Below are positions 48,855 to 63,877 of a DNA stretch of 64,000 nucleotides, in pieces. Position numbers and translations under genes: made by a program. The DNA comes from Anisakis pegreffii. Lineage: Eukaryota; Nematoda; Chromadorea; Rhabditida; Anisakidae. The stretch covers positions 242,049 to 306,048 of the forward strand of contig JAPYMA010000193.1 of NCBI GenBank assembly GCA_035041965.1. Direction: 5' to 3'. Positions within the stretch are counted from its first letter, which is position 1. Each line of letters opens with the position of its first letter. Below the pieces are notes generated by a model. It was not told the origin of the DNA and made no database searches. It saw only the letters and a list, made by a program, of their open reading frames with translations.

Positions 48855-51800
48855 GGCTGGCACAGAACGTCGTTCCAACCCATCGAGCAAGAGTAAAAGA
48901 AATAAAGAGTAAAACTCAATCTGTCTGCTCACTTATTGCTGCTGAATATACGTATTCTTATTGCTTAGAGGTTTCTTGTTGCATCCAGCTGGCTAATATC
49001 GCATCGAGAGGCAGTTAAACATCTATTCATTGAGTCCAACCATCAGTTGTCTATCTTTATCTCATTCATTATTCTTCTTGTTTGTGCATATCATATAGCA
49101 TCACATCATTCATTCACCGACTAATTCACTCTCAGCGAACACAACAGCATACACACAGCATAAACTAACGTTTTCACTCATATTTTAAACTGTTTCTCAA
49201 AAACGACGTAATTCTTATTTTGCTCCAACTTCCTTTTCTCATCTCATCTTCTTTAACCAATCAATCGGAATGTGCAAGCTCACAAACGTCATTTTTATCA
49301 GGGTCGGTCTATTGTTTTAAACACTACCAAAGTGCATATAAACACCAACACAAAAACACTCGTTTACATTCAATTATTCAGAGCATTCGTTCAAGCGTAA
49401 ATCGTGCTGATTGGCTGTGATTAAGAAGAAAGAAAGTTGATCTGATTGCGATGATGCAAAAAGAGGGAATGAAAAGCACGAAACAATTGCGTAATCAATG
49501 AAATTTAACTCTGTTTACTGCGAGCTTCGAAAATGCGATGAGCATTTGATAATATTCCTGATTTGAGGGATGACTGAATCAAAAAGAAAGCACACAAGAA
49601 ACAAGCAGTTCAAAGGGGAACAATTTCATTCAATTTTTTCGGAAGATCGGTATTTCACAGATCATCAATATTCAAAATGGAACAACTGAGATTCACTTCC
49701 TGAAAAGAGTGCTCAATTCGTTCAGCGGAAGCAGATCGAATAGGTAACGATTGCTTGATAAGTAGTGAAACTAATTACATGTCATTGTGTGTCATCGCTC
49801 GTTGATGACGCATTATGATGATATTGTTGAACTGTACTAATCTGAACTGAATGTATTCTGTTGTTTACACTAGTCATTTGCAGCATTGTTCTTCAGGATG
49901 CTCTACACCAGATGGTAAACTTGCCGACCCATCGATGACCTTCTCGCTAATTACTTCATAAAATTGCTCTTCCATTCAAACAAAGCACTCAACCATTAAT
50001 TTGACTAATTATTCGGGCATGAAGGACTTCATTATTTTAGAGATAATCGAAAGAAATCAATTGAGATCCATGTTTTGCGTTGAAATTCATTTCTATCAAA
50101 ACCATACATTTTTTTATATTTATCGATAATATGAAATGTTCAAATGATTCACATCAGACGAAGACATAAGCTCATCATTTCCAGAGCCTCAATACCAAGT
50201 TGTAATATCAATTTCAGCTAGTAGGTGTCATTTCGTGAACAGCTTTATTTCTCAATTCAAATGATTTTTATCTTTCCTCTTCCAAATACTGAAGAAATCC
50301 GAAACTGACTGAATCCTCAACGTGAATCAATATCAAACGTCTTTATCGATAAATTGATCGCTATAATTTTGCTTGCTCATCCATCCAGCCAGATCACACG
50401 TTATTCATTATGTTGTGGTTTATAAACTTCGTAAAGCAGCCAGCAGTTTGGATAATGAATTTAACATGCCTAACTGTTTGGAATGTAGCTGACTTTGAGC
50501 AAATGTTATCAAACAAAGCACTAACAATTGACTCCCACGCTCGTTCATTTAATGTTTAGTTTGTTTATTCTTCTTGAAGGTTGTTTTTATGTCTTATAAA
50601 TTGAGAAGAAAAGAAAATCGGCTTGGTTAGTGACGTTCATCAGAGAAGTGTTGCTGCGAGCGAGTTTTTGAGCGCTTAAGTAGCTGTTTCATCGGTGATC
50701 AGTTGTTAGTTGTCAATTGAATGTTATCCACTGATTTGATGGGAAGCATATCGATTCAACTGTTCAAGACATGAATTGCTAAATAGCTCAGTGTATGTTT
50801 TTTTCAATGCACATTAGTGGTCGTTCTATTCAATCGCATCCTCTTCACCAACAAAAAACAACAATAACAACTAAAGGAGGATTTCTTTTGAGATTTGAGA
50901 AAAGATGATAAAATAAACGAGGGATAAGCGAACGTAATCAAACTAACAAATGTTGCTGAAATGTGTCGGTTTTTAATGGCCAATTCTGATGAGGATTATA
51001 TCGACGAATATCGTTCACTTTTGTAATTACCTCGTATTTATACATTGGAAATGCCAATTCAACAAATTACTTGAGGATATTGGGAAAATACAGATTTGCA
51101 ATGAAAAGCTCTTTTGTTTTAATGCAACAGTAAAATCTGAAAATTATCAAGTTGTAATTCTAACGATGAGTTCTGAAAATAGCAGTCGCAATGTCACAGA
51201 TTACAACTGAGATCGTGGTTTATATCATTAAATTTGCTGAAACCAAACAGCGATCACTACCGAAGCTGTGATGAATATTTCTCGGTATAACAAATCTCAA
51301 CAGTCATCAAAATTTTTTTCCTACTTTAAGATAGCTGAAACGCGTTGATCGAGTTCAATGAAATAATGTGCATTAATTATATTAATATTTGCTTCATTGA
51401 ACGTCAAAACAAACAAACTTTTTAAACAATCATTCTCTGATCGCAATCTACTTGACTATCGTTAAAACGTTTTTTTTAATGTTTCCGATGGTTATTCAAT
51501 TAAAAAAAGTTTAACTCATTAACTTCTCATATCATCACTTTAAATTTGCGCCATCATCACCGTGTAGAGCTCGGAACGGCTGTTCGCTGATATGCAAAAG
51601 TACTCAGCAGTTTGAAAGATTTTTTTTGATCAAACGAAACATATTTTGTTTAATTTGATCGTTCGGTTGCGCTTTATCGTAAGTAGGAATGTGATGATTC
51701 AAATGCCTGTATATCTTCAAACATACACTAAGCACTTTCAAATCAAATTCCAGTGATCGGTCAGATTCACTTCCCCTACTGAGACCTTCAAATTGCTAAG

Positions 51801-54800
51801 TTGTTGGATGAATTGCAATAAAGTTCGCGTTCCGCTAATCGCAAATTACTTAATCATCAGTGGATCGTCTGTAGCTTTCGCGCTCATCTGTACCACTTCA
51901 GGTGATAACAGTAGGGTGACAATATTCTTTAAAGAATGATCTCTCAAAAATTTTGTCCATATCCTCAATTTTATTCTCAACAAGTGGACAAAACTTACGA
52001 ATGGAGAGTAAGTTCGAGAGGAACTCTCATAAAAATAGTAATGAAAGTCAGGTGACAAGAAATTACTTAATTATTTCATGTAACCTCATGATACCAAAGT
52101 GTCGTGATTCCTCACAGTTGAATGACAGTTCGACCGAAATGGAATTCTTGACAAGAAAACAAATTGACATTGGAACAAAGCACTTCAATATCGCACTACA
52201 ACTTCACAGACTTTTTTGCATACATGGAAACTATTTTTGGGCTTCAAGGTTCAATGAAACAGCAAGAAATGAAAGAAGAAGCATGCAACAATACAAAACT
52301 TTCAACTGGGACGAACACTGAATTCGACCGTTATTTCAACGACTCGTTCAGTTATCATCAACAATGAGTGTTAATACATTCGATCCTGTCGATAATTATG
52401 CTCGTAATGCAATCGGCCAACTATCATAGTTGTGTGTGTGGCCTCTTCTCTCAAAATGCTTACGTGAGAAAATCGTTGATAATACCGAAACGATCAGATG
52501 AGAAACACCCACAGACACTAATCGTATGAAATATTTATGGATGTATAAGATGTGAACTCTGATCATAATTTCATCCTTTTCTGCATCAACTTGTACAAGT
52601 TGTATGTTTATATATTCACATCAAAATGTTCATAAAAATGAAGCATAAAAACTATGGCCATACGGGATTGTTATGAACCATTTTTAATGCAATAACGCCA
52701 CGTAAATTATTGCATGTGACAGCTATTAAGTGATTGCTAGTTAATATATTCGATCTTACTTTGCTTAATCTACCAGCATCCTAATTTGCTTTGCTTGTGA
52801 CAGCTAGTTTGATCAGTGGAAATTTTTGTTTCATTGCGTATAACCTTAATTTGCGCTCATCCGTACTACTCCCAACAGACAGCATCTTAATTTGCTTTTT
52901 TTGGGACCATAATGAATTCTCTGCCTTGAAATCATAAATAAGTGATTAACTCTTCATCATTTTTACTTTGCCGTCCAATTAACTCTTCTACGAAGAATTT
53001 CCTTTGTTAAAAGCCGAGATATGTGCGTCTGTTGACGTCTATTGCTTCAATATTCATTCACTCTTGTGACTGACTAAAGTACAAAAATTTCTGGATTAAT
53101 TCAATCATTCAATTCCCATAAATGAAGCATAACGGCTCTTCAATTGAAACAAATTTTCCTGTCTTCTACCCCTGAATATTGAATATTCATTTCTACTATT
53201 AGTGGTTTCTGGAGACCGAAATTGAAGATTTTATGCTGGAAAGCTAGAACACTGGAATTTTCACTTTTTTTTCTATCAAGATAGCGATTTTGGCTTTTCG
53301 AAATTTTAGACTATGAATCGACATTTCTGCACTGTCGTCGCACATTCTCATCACTTTCGTTAAGATTTCGGCGAGCAATTCAATCTTATTCAAAAAGGGT
53401 TCGATTCTCATTAGTCAAGTTCATTCAGATATAACACGCTTTATGTACTACGCGTCCTATTGACCACATTGCAGAGTTGACAATACTCAAATGTGCAGTT
53501 TGTTGCATTCAATCCTGACTAGAAATGTTATCATTGTTACTTGAGCAAAGGATGAATATATACTCAGCAAAAGTCGTCAAAAAAATTTCAATCTTTCAAT
53601 TTGCTGGACACTATAATGATACTCAATTCTGGTTTAAGCAAAGAAATTACACTTCTAATGTACCTCTCATATTCAGTGCCTATTTGAGCGTAGATCATAA
53701 CGGGAAATGGAACATATGATAGTTCTTACGGTGCTCCTACGATCAATCTTTGTTGATGATTAATTAGATAGGATAAAGGATAACGCGGTGAATTAGATTA
53801 GATAACGGCTAAGAACATGTTCTATACTTAAAAGGTCTTTCAAATGTTCCTGAGAAATAAAAATGGAACAAATCATGTAGAACCCAACCGAAACAGAACA
53901 ACTGCTTACTCCCGGATGACAGTTCAAATTTGAACTGTCCTTGCATAAACCGATGCAGTTTGTAATAAACGACCACGGGAAAATGTTTCACGTGCTGATA
54001 TCCGCCTACTGATTGAATGACAATGAAACGATAAGTAAAAAAGCACGTGAAAACTTTTTGTTTCAAACCATCTTTCTCAGTTCGTGATCATATAACGCTT
54101 GATAGACGTTCAAAATGGCAACGATAAAACCGTTTTATAATATCTTTATTTTTTATGTTTGTTTATTAACGTGCAGCGAAATGAAACATGTTCAACAATT
54201 AAAACGAAACTTCTCAACAGCATCAACTCAATCAATAGCAACATAGGATTCTTTTGAAGCAACATAAACGCGGATCACTTCTTGCATCCGTCAGTTTTAC
54301 TTTCGTTTAACATCCGTCGTTCCATAAAGCCTTTATGACTCATTCGGCTGAGTTCATTTGTAAGCATTTTTACCACACTTCAATATCAATTCATCACTCA
54401 TCAATGTACTTAGAAGATGGAAGTCGTTCCCGGAACTTTGATATGTAGAGGGCTCAAATAGACTCTGGAACCTAACGTCCTCAAAGAGACTTGAAAAGCA
54501 ACAAAAGTTTACGAGATACCAACCGCATAGATCGATGAAATTTGTAATTGTCTCAACATTAAATATTTGAAAACGAATCAAATCCATCAAACGTACTCTC
54601 TCAGTGAAGTCATTCATTGAAGATATACAACAAAACATGTGAATCAGAAAGCGAACTAGTGCTGCATTCTGAAGTCAATTCTACCCGAATCACAACCATA
54701 ATTTGAACGATTGGTTATTCGAGCCAAATTAAGAGAGGAAAAGTGTTAAACTCATTACAACATTTATTATTAAGTCGAACGAATAAATGAATATCGATCA

Positions 54801-55150
54801 TACTACAGATTTCCTTAAAATGAGAATGAATGAGGTGAAAAAAAATAAAACTATACTTGAAAAATCCATTAAACAATCCAAAAATAAACATCGTCCCCTA
54901 ATTGAGAGAGAGAATGTGAAACGACAAAGTATAGCAGAATAGGGCACATCTGGAGAGGAGATAAGTGCATATGATAAGTGAAAAGTTAACTTTTGGAGGC
55001 AATATGTCACCGATTCTTCATTAACGTTTCAGACTGAATACTAACGTTTGCATGATAACAGGATGTTTAACTTTATTCAGGATATGAAACAAGAATAAAT
55101 TCAACTTTTAATTATAATTAAAACAAAACTGAAAACAATTTGAGCGAGCA
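48855..55150. other. Gene desert, about 6.3 kb
   Basis: No recognisable protein, RNA gene or transposon was found. Several short frames are scattered through it, for example 50989-51210 (+), 52164-52367 (+, ending in DRYFNDSFSYHQQ) and 53525-53719 (+). They have no signal peptide, known motif or joinable splice partner. The 52.1-52.4 kb region is open in two overlapping frames after a CCTCACAG acceptor-like site, and is the best place to look for a lineage-specific gene. Confidence 0.35.
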
Positions 55151-55156
55151 TTTATT
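55151..55156 (-). terminator. Poly(A) signal candidate, erm-1
   Basis: AATAAA on the minus strand lies about 240 bases downstream of the erm-1 stop; a second copy lies near 55075. Confidence 0.35.
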
Positions 55157-55392
55157 TCAACGGGTCTAAACAACGTGTTGAACTGCAACTTCTCATTTAT
55201 AAACGACGAAGCAATTACAGTTGTGCGGATGCGGAACAACGGAAGAACAACAACGAGTTGGCGGCAGTAGGTGGCGACGAGAATAAGGGACTCTGATTGA
55301 TAAGAATAAACGATGAATGGACGGGTGGATGCACTCAAATGAAGTCGAACGGTAACTGTGTTTGATTATCAACAACTATTATTATTATATCA

Positions 55393-58300
55393 TCACATAT
55401 TTTCGTACTGATCAATACGACGTTTCGTATTGCCGCCACGAATTTGACGTAATGTCTTATACTTATCTCTACCAGCTCGTTTATTCTCCATATGTAGTAA
55501 GTCATATTCGGTCACGTGTTGTGAATCTTTCACTGCTTCTAGATCAGCCGTCAAAGCCTGAAATGAAAAAGTCAAAAACTATTTCACCACATGCTCTAAA
55601 CGTTCATTCTCGATTACACTTTCAACTTACTAAGTGCAATCATTTCGGAGCAGTGTTATACTACTGAAGCATATTATTAATTTTACAGTACACTATTTCT
55701 AAACACATTTTTCCGAATGAACAATAGACGAGAAAAGAGAACAACACATTTTCAGGTTCAACAATTTGAAAATGTCTTCAAGATTACCAGCTGTTGATTT
55801 TCAACGAGTCTTATTCATTTTGTGTAAATATTACAATAAGGCATCAGTGATTTAAATCCTTGAATCAGAGGAAGCTACAACAATGCATTCAAATAGCGCT
55901 GTTAGAATTTATCTGAACCGTTGAGCATTACCTCAAGTTTGTGTTTCAACGACAGATTCTGTTCAGTGGCCGTCATCCTTTCAAGCTCTCTCTGAGGAAC
56001 ATTTTCGTCACCACGTGCTGTCAATTCTGCAAATATCAATTCAATAACATCTCGATTAACTCAATCTGATTCACCCACCTAAAATCGAAAAAACAACAAT
56101 CACAATGCTTTCGATCTTGAATGACAATGGTTCCTCATAACTCATAAATGCGTTTCAAAACGATACTGCAAGCATAAATAAAACGAGTGAACGGTAAAGA
56201 CTAAGAGAAGTCAGAGAGACAATAGCACAGAGAAGGAAAATGCTTACAAAATATGATAAACGATTCTAATTCAGCAAGCGTAGTAATAACTCTTCGAATA
56301 AGGAGAAAGCGAATCAACCAAGAATATTAAATTGGCAATACGCAGCTAATTTTCAGCATATACATCATTTCATTTCCGAATTTATCTAAGCTTCTTAATA
56401 TATGATAGCCAACTGTGCATGCTGTCAGAAACGAAACCTCTATATGCAAATTACTCTCGATTTCCTCGCCCATACACACTAGGCTATAGATGTAGACATC
56501 CATAAATAACTGCTAAGGTGCATTTGTAACTGTGTTTGACAATAAAAAATGCGCAATCTCTACGCTTTATTGCATGCAACAAACTGGTATTGATAACGAA
56601 AGATAAGAGGATCAAATTATTAGCCATGAGAATGATCAACGCATTTGATCATTAAAATTACAATAATTTGTAAAATAATCCATGTTCAACAGGATATTTA
56701 TGTATTCAGTAAATAAATGCGCACAAGAGAATGCATGAACTGAAACTAATGTTTCATGATAAAATACTGTATAAACGTTCTAGGTCAAAAAATTTGGAAT
56801 TGAACATCAACGAAACCGGTCATCCTGATGCCTTTCAATGGAAAAAGCTAAAAAAGATGGGTGAAAAAGAAGGAAAGCACCTGTACCTGTATGAGCATTC
56901 TGGAGCATATCCTCATCAAGATCAACTTCTTTAACCTGCAATGCATGTGCTTGCTTCTCCTCTGCCTCACGACGCAATCTTGCTGCTTCATCAACCTGAA
57001 AAATCACCAAGCATTCAATCTGCATTACTTTCAACTTCCGGTAAATTCACCTATCATCCAGCAAATCTTCTCAGATGTTCGAAATATTCATGAAAATGCA
57101 CCCCCACCTTGAATATCCCGCTTTACATCCATTTTCAACTTCAATTTTAATATATATGCTTCATGCCTTATTTACATCAAATTACCAACGATCTGCATCA
57201 AAATTTAAATAAAAATTATATGAATATATAAAGATTAAAAAAAACAAATTGATCAATAACAATGAAGTGTCCACTGTTATTATCCAATTTGTTTTAGTAA
57301 GATATCAAAATTCGCATCGAAGATTAAAAATCTGCTAACAATGCGTTCAGATACCTACAAAATAAAGATAAGATAATATAAAATACCGAGCTGAGTTGAG
57401 AAGAGTAATCAACCTCTTTCTTGAGCCGATTCGTTTCGGCGGTTTTCAAATCGACCTGCTCACGCATTTCAGCCACTTGCAGTTCACGCTCTCGAATTTC
57501 AGATATCAGTCGATTACGTTCCTCTGTGCTCATTTCGCGCTCTGATTGCAGTTGTTCATTCAACATACGCAAATCTTGCTCTTTCGCTTCCAACTGCTCC
57601 TTCGCCAGCTAAATAATGAAACTTTTGTAATAATAACAAATATGAAAGTACCGTTCCCATTATCACATAAATGTTTGTGGAATAAGATGCGAGTTTCAAA
57701 AGTAATGTAAGAGATATTCACAACTGCAACTTCGATGAAACATGTCCAAAATATTAAAGAAATAAAACGCATACATGTGAATGCGAAATGTGTAATGACC
57801 ATTAAAATAACGTAACATTTTGCATGCAAAATGAATAATCCAGTAACATTACTCACTTGTAACTCATGTAGCTGCTGCTCAAGACGCTTGATCGTATCGT
57901 GTGCCTCAGACAGTTCACGTTGTGCTCTTTCTACTTCCTCTTTCAGACGTTCCATTCTTTCCTCGTATTCGCGTTGCTTCTGTTCGGCTGCTTCACGTGC
58001 GCTCATTTCCTAAAAATTTTTAGGTAAGTGTGTATTTTTAATATATCAGCACTTTTATAAAATAGTAAATGAGTCAAAATCAAAATCAAGCGAAGTTTTC
58101 GTGAGTAGTTTGTGCAAATCAGCTAAAAATATGCCGGCAACCAATGAGAAATAAATGAAAGCATGAATAAATTTAGAAATTAAGTTCGGTAACCACTAAC
58201 ATGTATTTAATTCAATAACTCAAATGCCGTTAATAACTATTTTATCATTACACGAACAGACCGATAAATAGATCAGCGATACGATTTTCTATCACACTCT

Positions 58301-61300
58301 TTCTCACATTTCGAATGCCTACCATAACAACTAATAGGTGAACAGAAAACTGTAAGCAAAGAACAATACAGCAACCTTGGAGAGACGCTCCTGTTCAAGT
58401 TGCCTTTGAAGTCTCTCCTCTTTAGCTTGCTGCTTCATTTGTTGCACCTCAATGGAATCAGGCCTCCTTCTGCGCATATATAACTCATGATTGCCCATAC
58501 ATAACGCCAGAATACGCTTATTTATTCGTAGACGAGGTGCATAGAATACGAAATCCTGAAATGAAAATATAGTTGCCGCTGAACCTATTTTCTTTGATTA
58601 GCTGATTTATCCATTTGATTAACATAGAAATTCGCATACTTATTCACACATACTGAATTCGCAATGAAGTGAATTTTTGTGCAGCTGAAAATAACCTTAC
58701 AAATGATAGAATTAAAAGTGTCATTCATCGACAGAAACACACATTGGCCTTCTTGTCGATCGGTTTGATGACGAACTTCTTATCGTTGAAGGAGATGTTT
58801 CTGATTTCGGACCAAGGAAAGCCGACTTTCGGTGACAGCCGATCGTTTTTCTCATAGATGTTCAATCCCAACGCATCAACTCCAAGATATAACTCTGTTC
58901 CTTTTTTATTACGAATGTCGAAGTACTGCAATAGAGATACATTTCTTATAATGACATTGTAAAGAAATTATCATGGTTAAGCAGTGTTTCATAAGGAACA
59001 ATCAATTTTAATAGGTGACATATGAGATTTTTATAGCAGACATAAACTTCGTCGCGAGAGAAAAAAAGAATGAATTACTCCACCTCCTAAATAAATATGC
59101 GTTTTTCGATTGACTGATGTGATATATTTTAGTTAAGGACGGATGTATGAATGGATCTGTTATTTTCAGATCTTCAAGTCAATTTCGATCATTAAACACA
59201 CGACAGCAAGAGAAGACGGTCAATTTTTTAGCACATTCATTCGATTTTATGACATGAAACTGTTGAGCTGGAAGGAAGTGGGGAGAGGTGTTTATAAGAT
59301 GCTTGCTGAGTCACTGCGCAATCAACAAACATTTCGAACCAATCAAGGTCACACATAACAAATTCATATCGCATCAGCTCAACAGCGTCACATTTGCTGA
59401 CGACCATTTTAACACACCCATACTTAATAACACAACAATAAAAGCCGTGAAAATAATAATAATAACAGCAATATTAATATTTTCAAAAAGATCTCAGTAA
59501 TAAGCACGTTTTAATGAAACACGTAAGAAACGTTGTTAATCGTCAATATGTTTATTGAATCATTACTTTTATCATTCAAAATACGCCGAATCAGATCCGT
59601 GCATGAACAGGAAATCATTAAGTACTCGAAGATGACCAGAAAAATTCTCGTTCAAAATCATAAAATGAAATTATTTTCCTTGAATTAAACGAATCAGAAA
59701 TCGTCCGACAGGAGGGAAATATTGCAGCAAAACTGAATCATTATTCAATGAATCAGCGCTTATCCACGGTGCCATATTCCAAAACAATTTCATTTCGCAG
59801 CAGAACATAAACATGAGCAGTTCTGGAAAAGGTGCATGAATTGCGCAAATAGACAAATAGATGGTACATACGGATTGAAAATTTATTTCTGACAAACCAG
59901 CAACATATTCGCACAATTTAGCGAATGCTGAGATGATTACTCGTTGAACATTTACATCAATTATCGTCACACATTCAAATTAATGCGTACGGATTGAATA
60001 AACATTAGCGGAAAACGAAACAATATGAAAATGGTAAAGTGATAATTTGCGAAACGAAAAGATAATCGGCTAAGACTCACATTAACTCCATACATCTCGA
60101 GATCTTCGGCAATCTTTAAGTACTCCATCATAGCCTGCTCCCTTGTTGTATTCTTATGATCTGCCCACCAAATCATTATACGTTTTTCCCATTCTTCAGG
60201 ACTACAAACGTAACAGCATTTAACAATCGAACTGCATTCAAATCAACATATTTTCATTATACTGATTCTATTCAGATCGAATACAGTTAAATCAACAACC
60301 TAATAATAGCCATTCATTATCATTCAGTTCACCATTATCCAGTATAACGTATCTAATTTCAAATATCACTCCTTATCCAATCTTTCAACGTGATGATTCA
60401 TTAGAAAATCATTGTAATAATCAGATGCCACAAGAGAACGATCAAAATATGAATGAAGATGTGACTTTTGGCGATTAAAGTTTGAATCACTTTCAAAAGT
60501 TACAGTTAATGAACCATAATATCAAACTGCTGAAACCTGAGTTTGAACTGCCCAATAACTCTTTGAGGGAGTAGTCGATCTGATGTGAGACAACCAGGTT
60601 TATGAGTTTCAGCCACATAGTCACCGTATTTCGCTTGCATCGCAAATGATGCCAATAATACTGATGTTTCGGGTGGACAGTAAACGTCGTCTGATAGAAT
60701 TGCATCTTTTACTTGTAGATAGAATAATCTCTAAAATATAACTTTTGAAATTAGAGTTCAACTTCAACTATCGAGTAAGTCAAATGTAAATTCAACTTTA
60801 TCTCAACTCGTAAATGCTGAAGTAAAGAGAGACAGACAAATAAGAGTAATCTTTTCAAAAGGATGACAATGAATGCTGATAATGAAGTATGAATCAGTCC
60901 AAGTGCGAATCTATACGCTTAAAATTAATTCATTTACTCAGTGGATGACAGTAATCATTTCTAAACAAAGCATGATTTCGTTTACAATAGGAACATTTTC
61001 AACAAATTTTGGTCAACATTCAAGTGAAAGATGATATGATCAATTAGTCTTTATAACCATACCATAGATATTGTTTATTTGAAATCTCGTTTTTTTTGCG
61101 TTTAAAAAACGTCAAATGAGGGGTTTCAAATAACCAATTTGCAGTGAAAATGTAAAACAACGGAACAATATGTCGTCTTCAAAAGCACGAGTAGTGGATA
61201 GCAATTCAGTATGAGGAAATGGTATACTCGTTTAAATCGGTACAAATTAATACAATTAGAACGAAGAAAAAACTTATTTTGTTCATCATCAATAATACCA

Positions 61301-63186
61301 ACAAAAACAATAATCAAAACTAATATCACCGCAAAGTGAAAGACACTTACGAGGGTAACATCCTGAATTATCTCCTCCTGAACATTCTCAGGATAGAATT
61401 TTGCGCGAAATTTAAATAACAAAGTCTGTTCCTTTTTAACGTCTTGCACCACAACCTGAAATCAATGATGGAAGAGTTAAGTTATAACTTTTCGTAATAC
61501 ATTATGCAAGATATAATAATCATATGAATATTGTAAATTTTGCACAAAATCAACTGGTGAAAGAACCGAACAAAAGAAGTAGCTTGTATGTGTGTGAGGT
61601 GGAGAAATTACGATTCCAACTGAATAATAAGACCAATATTTTAATAAATATTTTTGACATGGATGGCATTTAATAACGACACTACAATAACAACATTTAA
61701 AAGTGAAAACAGCTGATTAAAGATCATTTATTAACAGTCAGTCAATGAAATTAACAGAGGAACAATCGCCAATCAAAAGTTGATAAATCTTTCAGTCAAC
61801 CCGCGAACGCCTACTCATGAAGAAATCTTCCACCAATTGAAAGAGTGGGTAGGTAGAATGTAATATCGCATCAACAAGCACGCTGAACCGCATCAACTAT
61901 TTGTCGGATCAGCGGATTGTCGCAAACATATGCAATCAGTTCAGTTAGCTACCCAATAACGAATATCAAAAATTTCACCGTAAAGTTATTATTGGTCAAT
62001 TAGTTTCAACACAAAAAATAAAATGATTCTTCTACAAGCATTCAAAACATCTAGTACAGGGATGCAAAACTCAAAAAAATGAATCCAGAGATGCTTCGAT
62101 GCAAAGTAAACAAGCTGAAATCAATCAGTTACTTCTTTAATTTTAATCCTCGTTTCAAGCTTGGTTGTAATGGAACAATTCAGAAAAGTTGTAGAATGTG
62201 AGACTTGCGTACTCATATCGCACTCAAAATTGAAAATTTCAGGTAAAATAGAGTGAAATGGCGAGGCATCTGCAAATAACCTTTTTATTAAGTTTCAACC
62301 ATGTCGGAAAGCCTTTCGTATCAGTGTACTGTAACCCAAAATACCAAATTTCGCGAAGTCCGACTGTTTTAACGACCTGATCAAAGAGCTGCTTACCAGT
62401 GGTGCTCGGCTGGATTGCGAATTCCAGCTCCGCATCCATGGTCGTTACCCGCACATTGATCTGCAATTAACTTTTCATATTGGTTGAATCAATTGATTGA
62501 TTGTTTAGTAAAAATTGTTAATAAAGAAACTATTTTCATGAAATCGTTTTTCGAGGTTTGTGATTTTCGATTGTTAGATAGAAATTAACCAATATTCTGA
62601 GATAAATGAACCTTGCGCATTTAGAATACGACTACGTCAGAGCCGGATACTCCAAAGGAAAGCAAATGCAAATATTATAGATACGATAAAAATTCGCAAT
62701 AAACTGCCCTTTTTATCAGTAAACTAACTGAAATAATCTCACACGCATTCACTCGCTTCAAACTGCGATGATAAAGTTGACGTTCATAAAGGAAATGGAA
62801 TAGATGATGATAAGAGAAACGCTAATGTGATAAGACCGACGAATCATTATGCAAACTTCGTAGTGCCCTATGCTATCATTATGTAACCGCAGAGACTGTT
62901 CGCTGAGAATGACGAATATCAGAAAGAAGCAATACGAATATCGTAACTCATAACTTGTTTGAAATGAAAATGCATTTTTTGAAACAGGATCACTGACTGC
63001 AGAACACATAAAAGTTTTCCACTGACGATTATGAAATAAAAATCAACATTTTCAAAAGAAGATTTTCGTCGAAAAAATATTGGATCAACTGTGGGAAAAG
63101 TTTATATGAAGAATATATGGATGCAAGGCAAAAAAAAAGAAAATAATTAAAGATTAATAGTAACCGACCACATTACTAGATGGCAT
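55393..63186 (-). CDS. erm-1: Ezrin/radixin/moesin protein ERM-1
   Basis: Links the plasma membrane to cortical actin, mainly at apical surfaces of gut and excretory epithelia in nematodes. Twelve exons give 564 aa: 63172-63186, 62281-62460, 61351-61455, 60537-60730, 60081-60201, 58743-58925, 58376-58555, 57857-58009, 57414-57608, 56887-56995, 55932-56026, 55393-55557. The FERM domain (about residues 5-297) is clear: [74 protein letters not shown] Glu/Arg/Gln-rich alpha-helical segment (about 298-480) precedes the C-terminal actin-binding domain ending [17 protein letters not shown]. Thr545 in KYKTLRQI is the conserved activating phosphorylation site. Exon 1 encodes only MPSSN; its donor could instead be three bases later, adding one residue. 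Confidence 0.95.
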
Positions 63187-63769
63187 GATGTTGGCGAGTG
63201 TGATTGCGACTACTAAAGATGGAAAAAGACGATTAGGATGTTAGCTAAATGAATAATCAACAAAAATCATGCAAAGCGCCGCCCATACCGCTACAAAACT
63301 GATGTAACAGAATTCGAGAAACAGACCGCCTTCTTCGCCATCGCGATTTCACCTCTCTCTCTCTCCAGCTGCGGGCACGCCCCTTGATACGGAGGAGTGT
63401 TTTGTTGTTCGGTCAGATGCTGTCTAAAAGTACAAACAAAACAACCTCATTGTTTATAAACATTTTTTATTTATGTCGCGGCAACTTCTTTCTTACTACC
63501 TCTCAGTTATCTTCACCGCTACTTTCCACTACAAAAACACAATCAATACATTTAATACAAGTTTGCGTTATCAAATTACTAAGGTGAACGCAATACAATA
63601 AAATTACATAGAACGGAAAAAGGCAAAACAACACCTGCAAACGTGTTCTAAATGAAGTATAAGAAACAATCGAATTGCATCTAAGAAAGAGTTGAGGACG
63701 AAAAGACTGCATCAATAATGTGTCTTGAAAGTTGCCTTATGTCATACTACGAGCACGATATAGCATTAC
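63187..63769. other. erm-1 upstream region
   Basis: Probably holds the erm-1 5' UTR or promoter, or the intron following the exon at 63770-63877. A CT-rich tract (CACCTCTCTCTCTCTCCAG) at about 63350-63368 is the only notable element seen. Confidence 0.4.
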
Positions 63770-63877
63770 CTGCTCTACAGATGCACTCGTGATACACTTG
63801 TCGTCGATGTCGCTATCGTCCTGTGAACAGTTCTGGGTAGCAGAGCGTGGTTGCTGATACGATCTACTCTCTAAACT
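63770..63877 (-). CDS. Symmetric coding exon upstream of erm-1
   Basis: A 108-nt exon (36 codons, phase 0 at both ends) lies between a CTTGCAG acceptor and a CAG/GTAATG donor. It reads SLESRSYQQPRSATQNCS, then QDDSDIDDKCITSASVEQ: polar, acidic and probably disordered. It is on the same strand as erm-1 and 0.6 kb upstream of it. Its phase would allow joining to erm-1 exon 2, making an isoform with an extended N-terminus, but it could equally belong to a separate gene that enters from beyond the window edge. No family was recognised. Confidence 0.45.

Noticed and set aside
48363..48932. Long His/Pro/Ser and Trp/Asp/Gly ORFs on both strands
   Set aside because: Produced by the stop-free pentamer minisatellite; no initiation, splice or domain evidence.
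53395..53425. Plus-strand GGTTCGATTCTC resembling a tRNA B box
   Set aside because: No upstream A box or cloverleaf could be drawn.
59671..59970. 99-codon minus-strand ORF inside an erm-1 intron
   Set aside because: Flanked by well-supported erm-1 exons; no splice signals or homology; likely chance.
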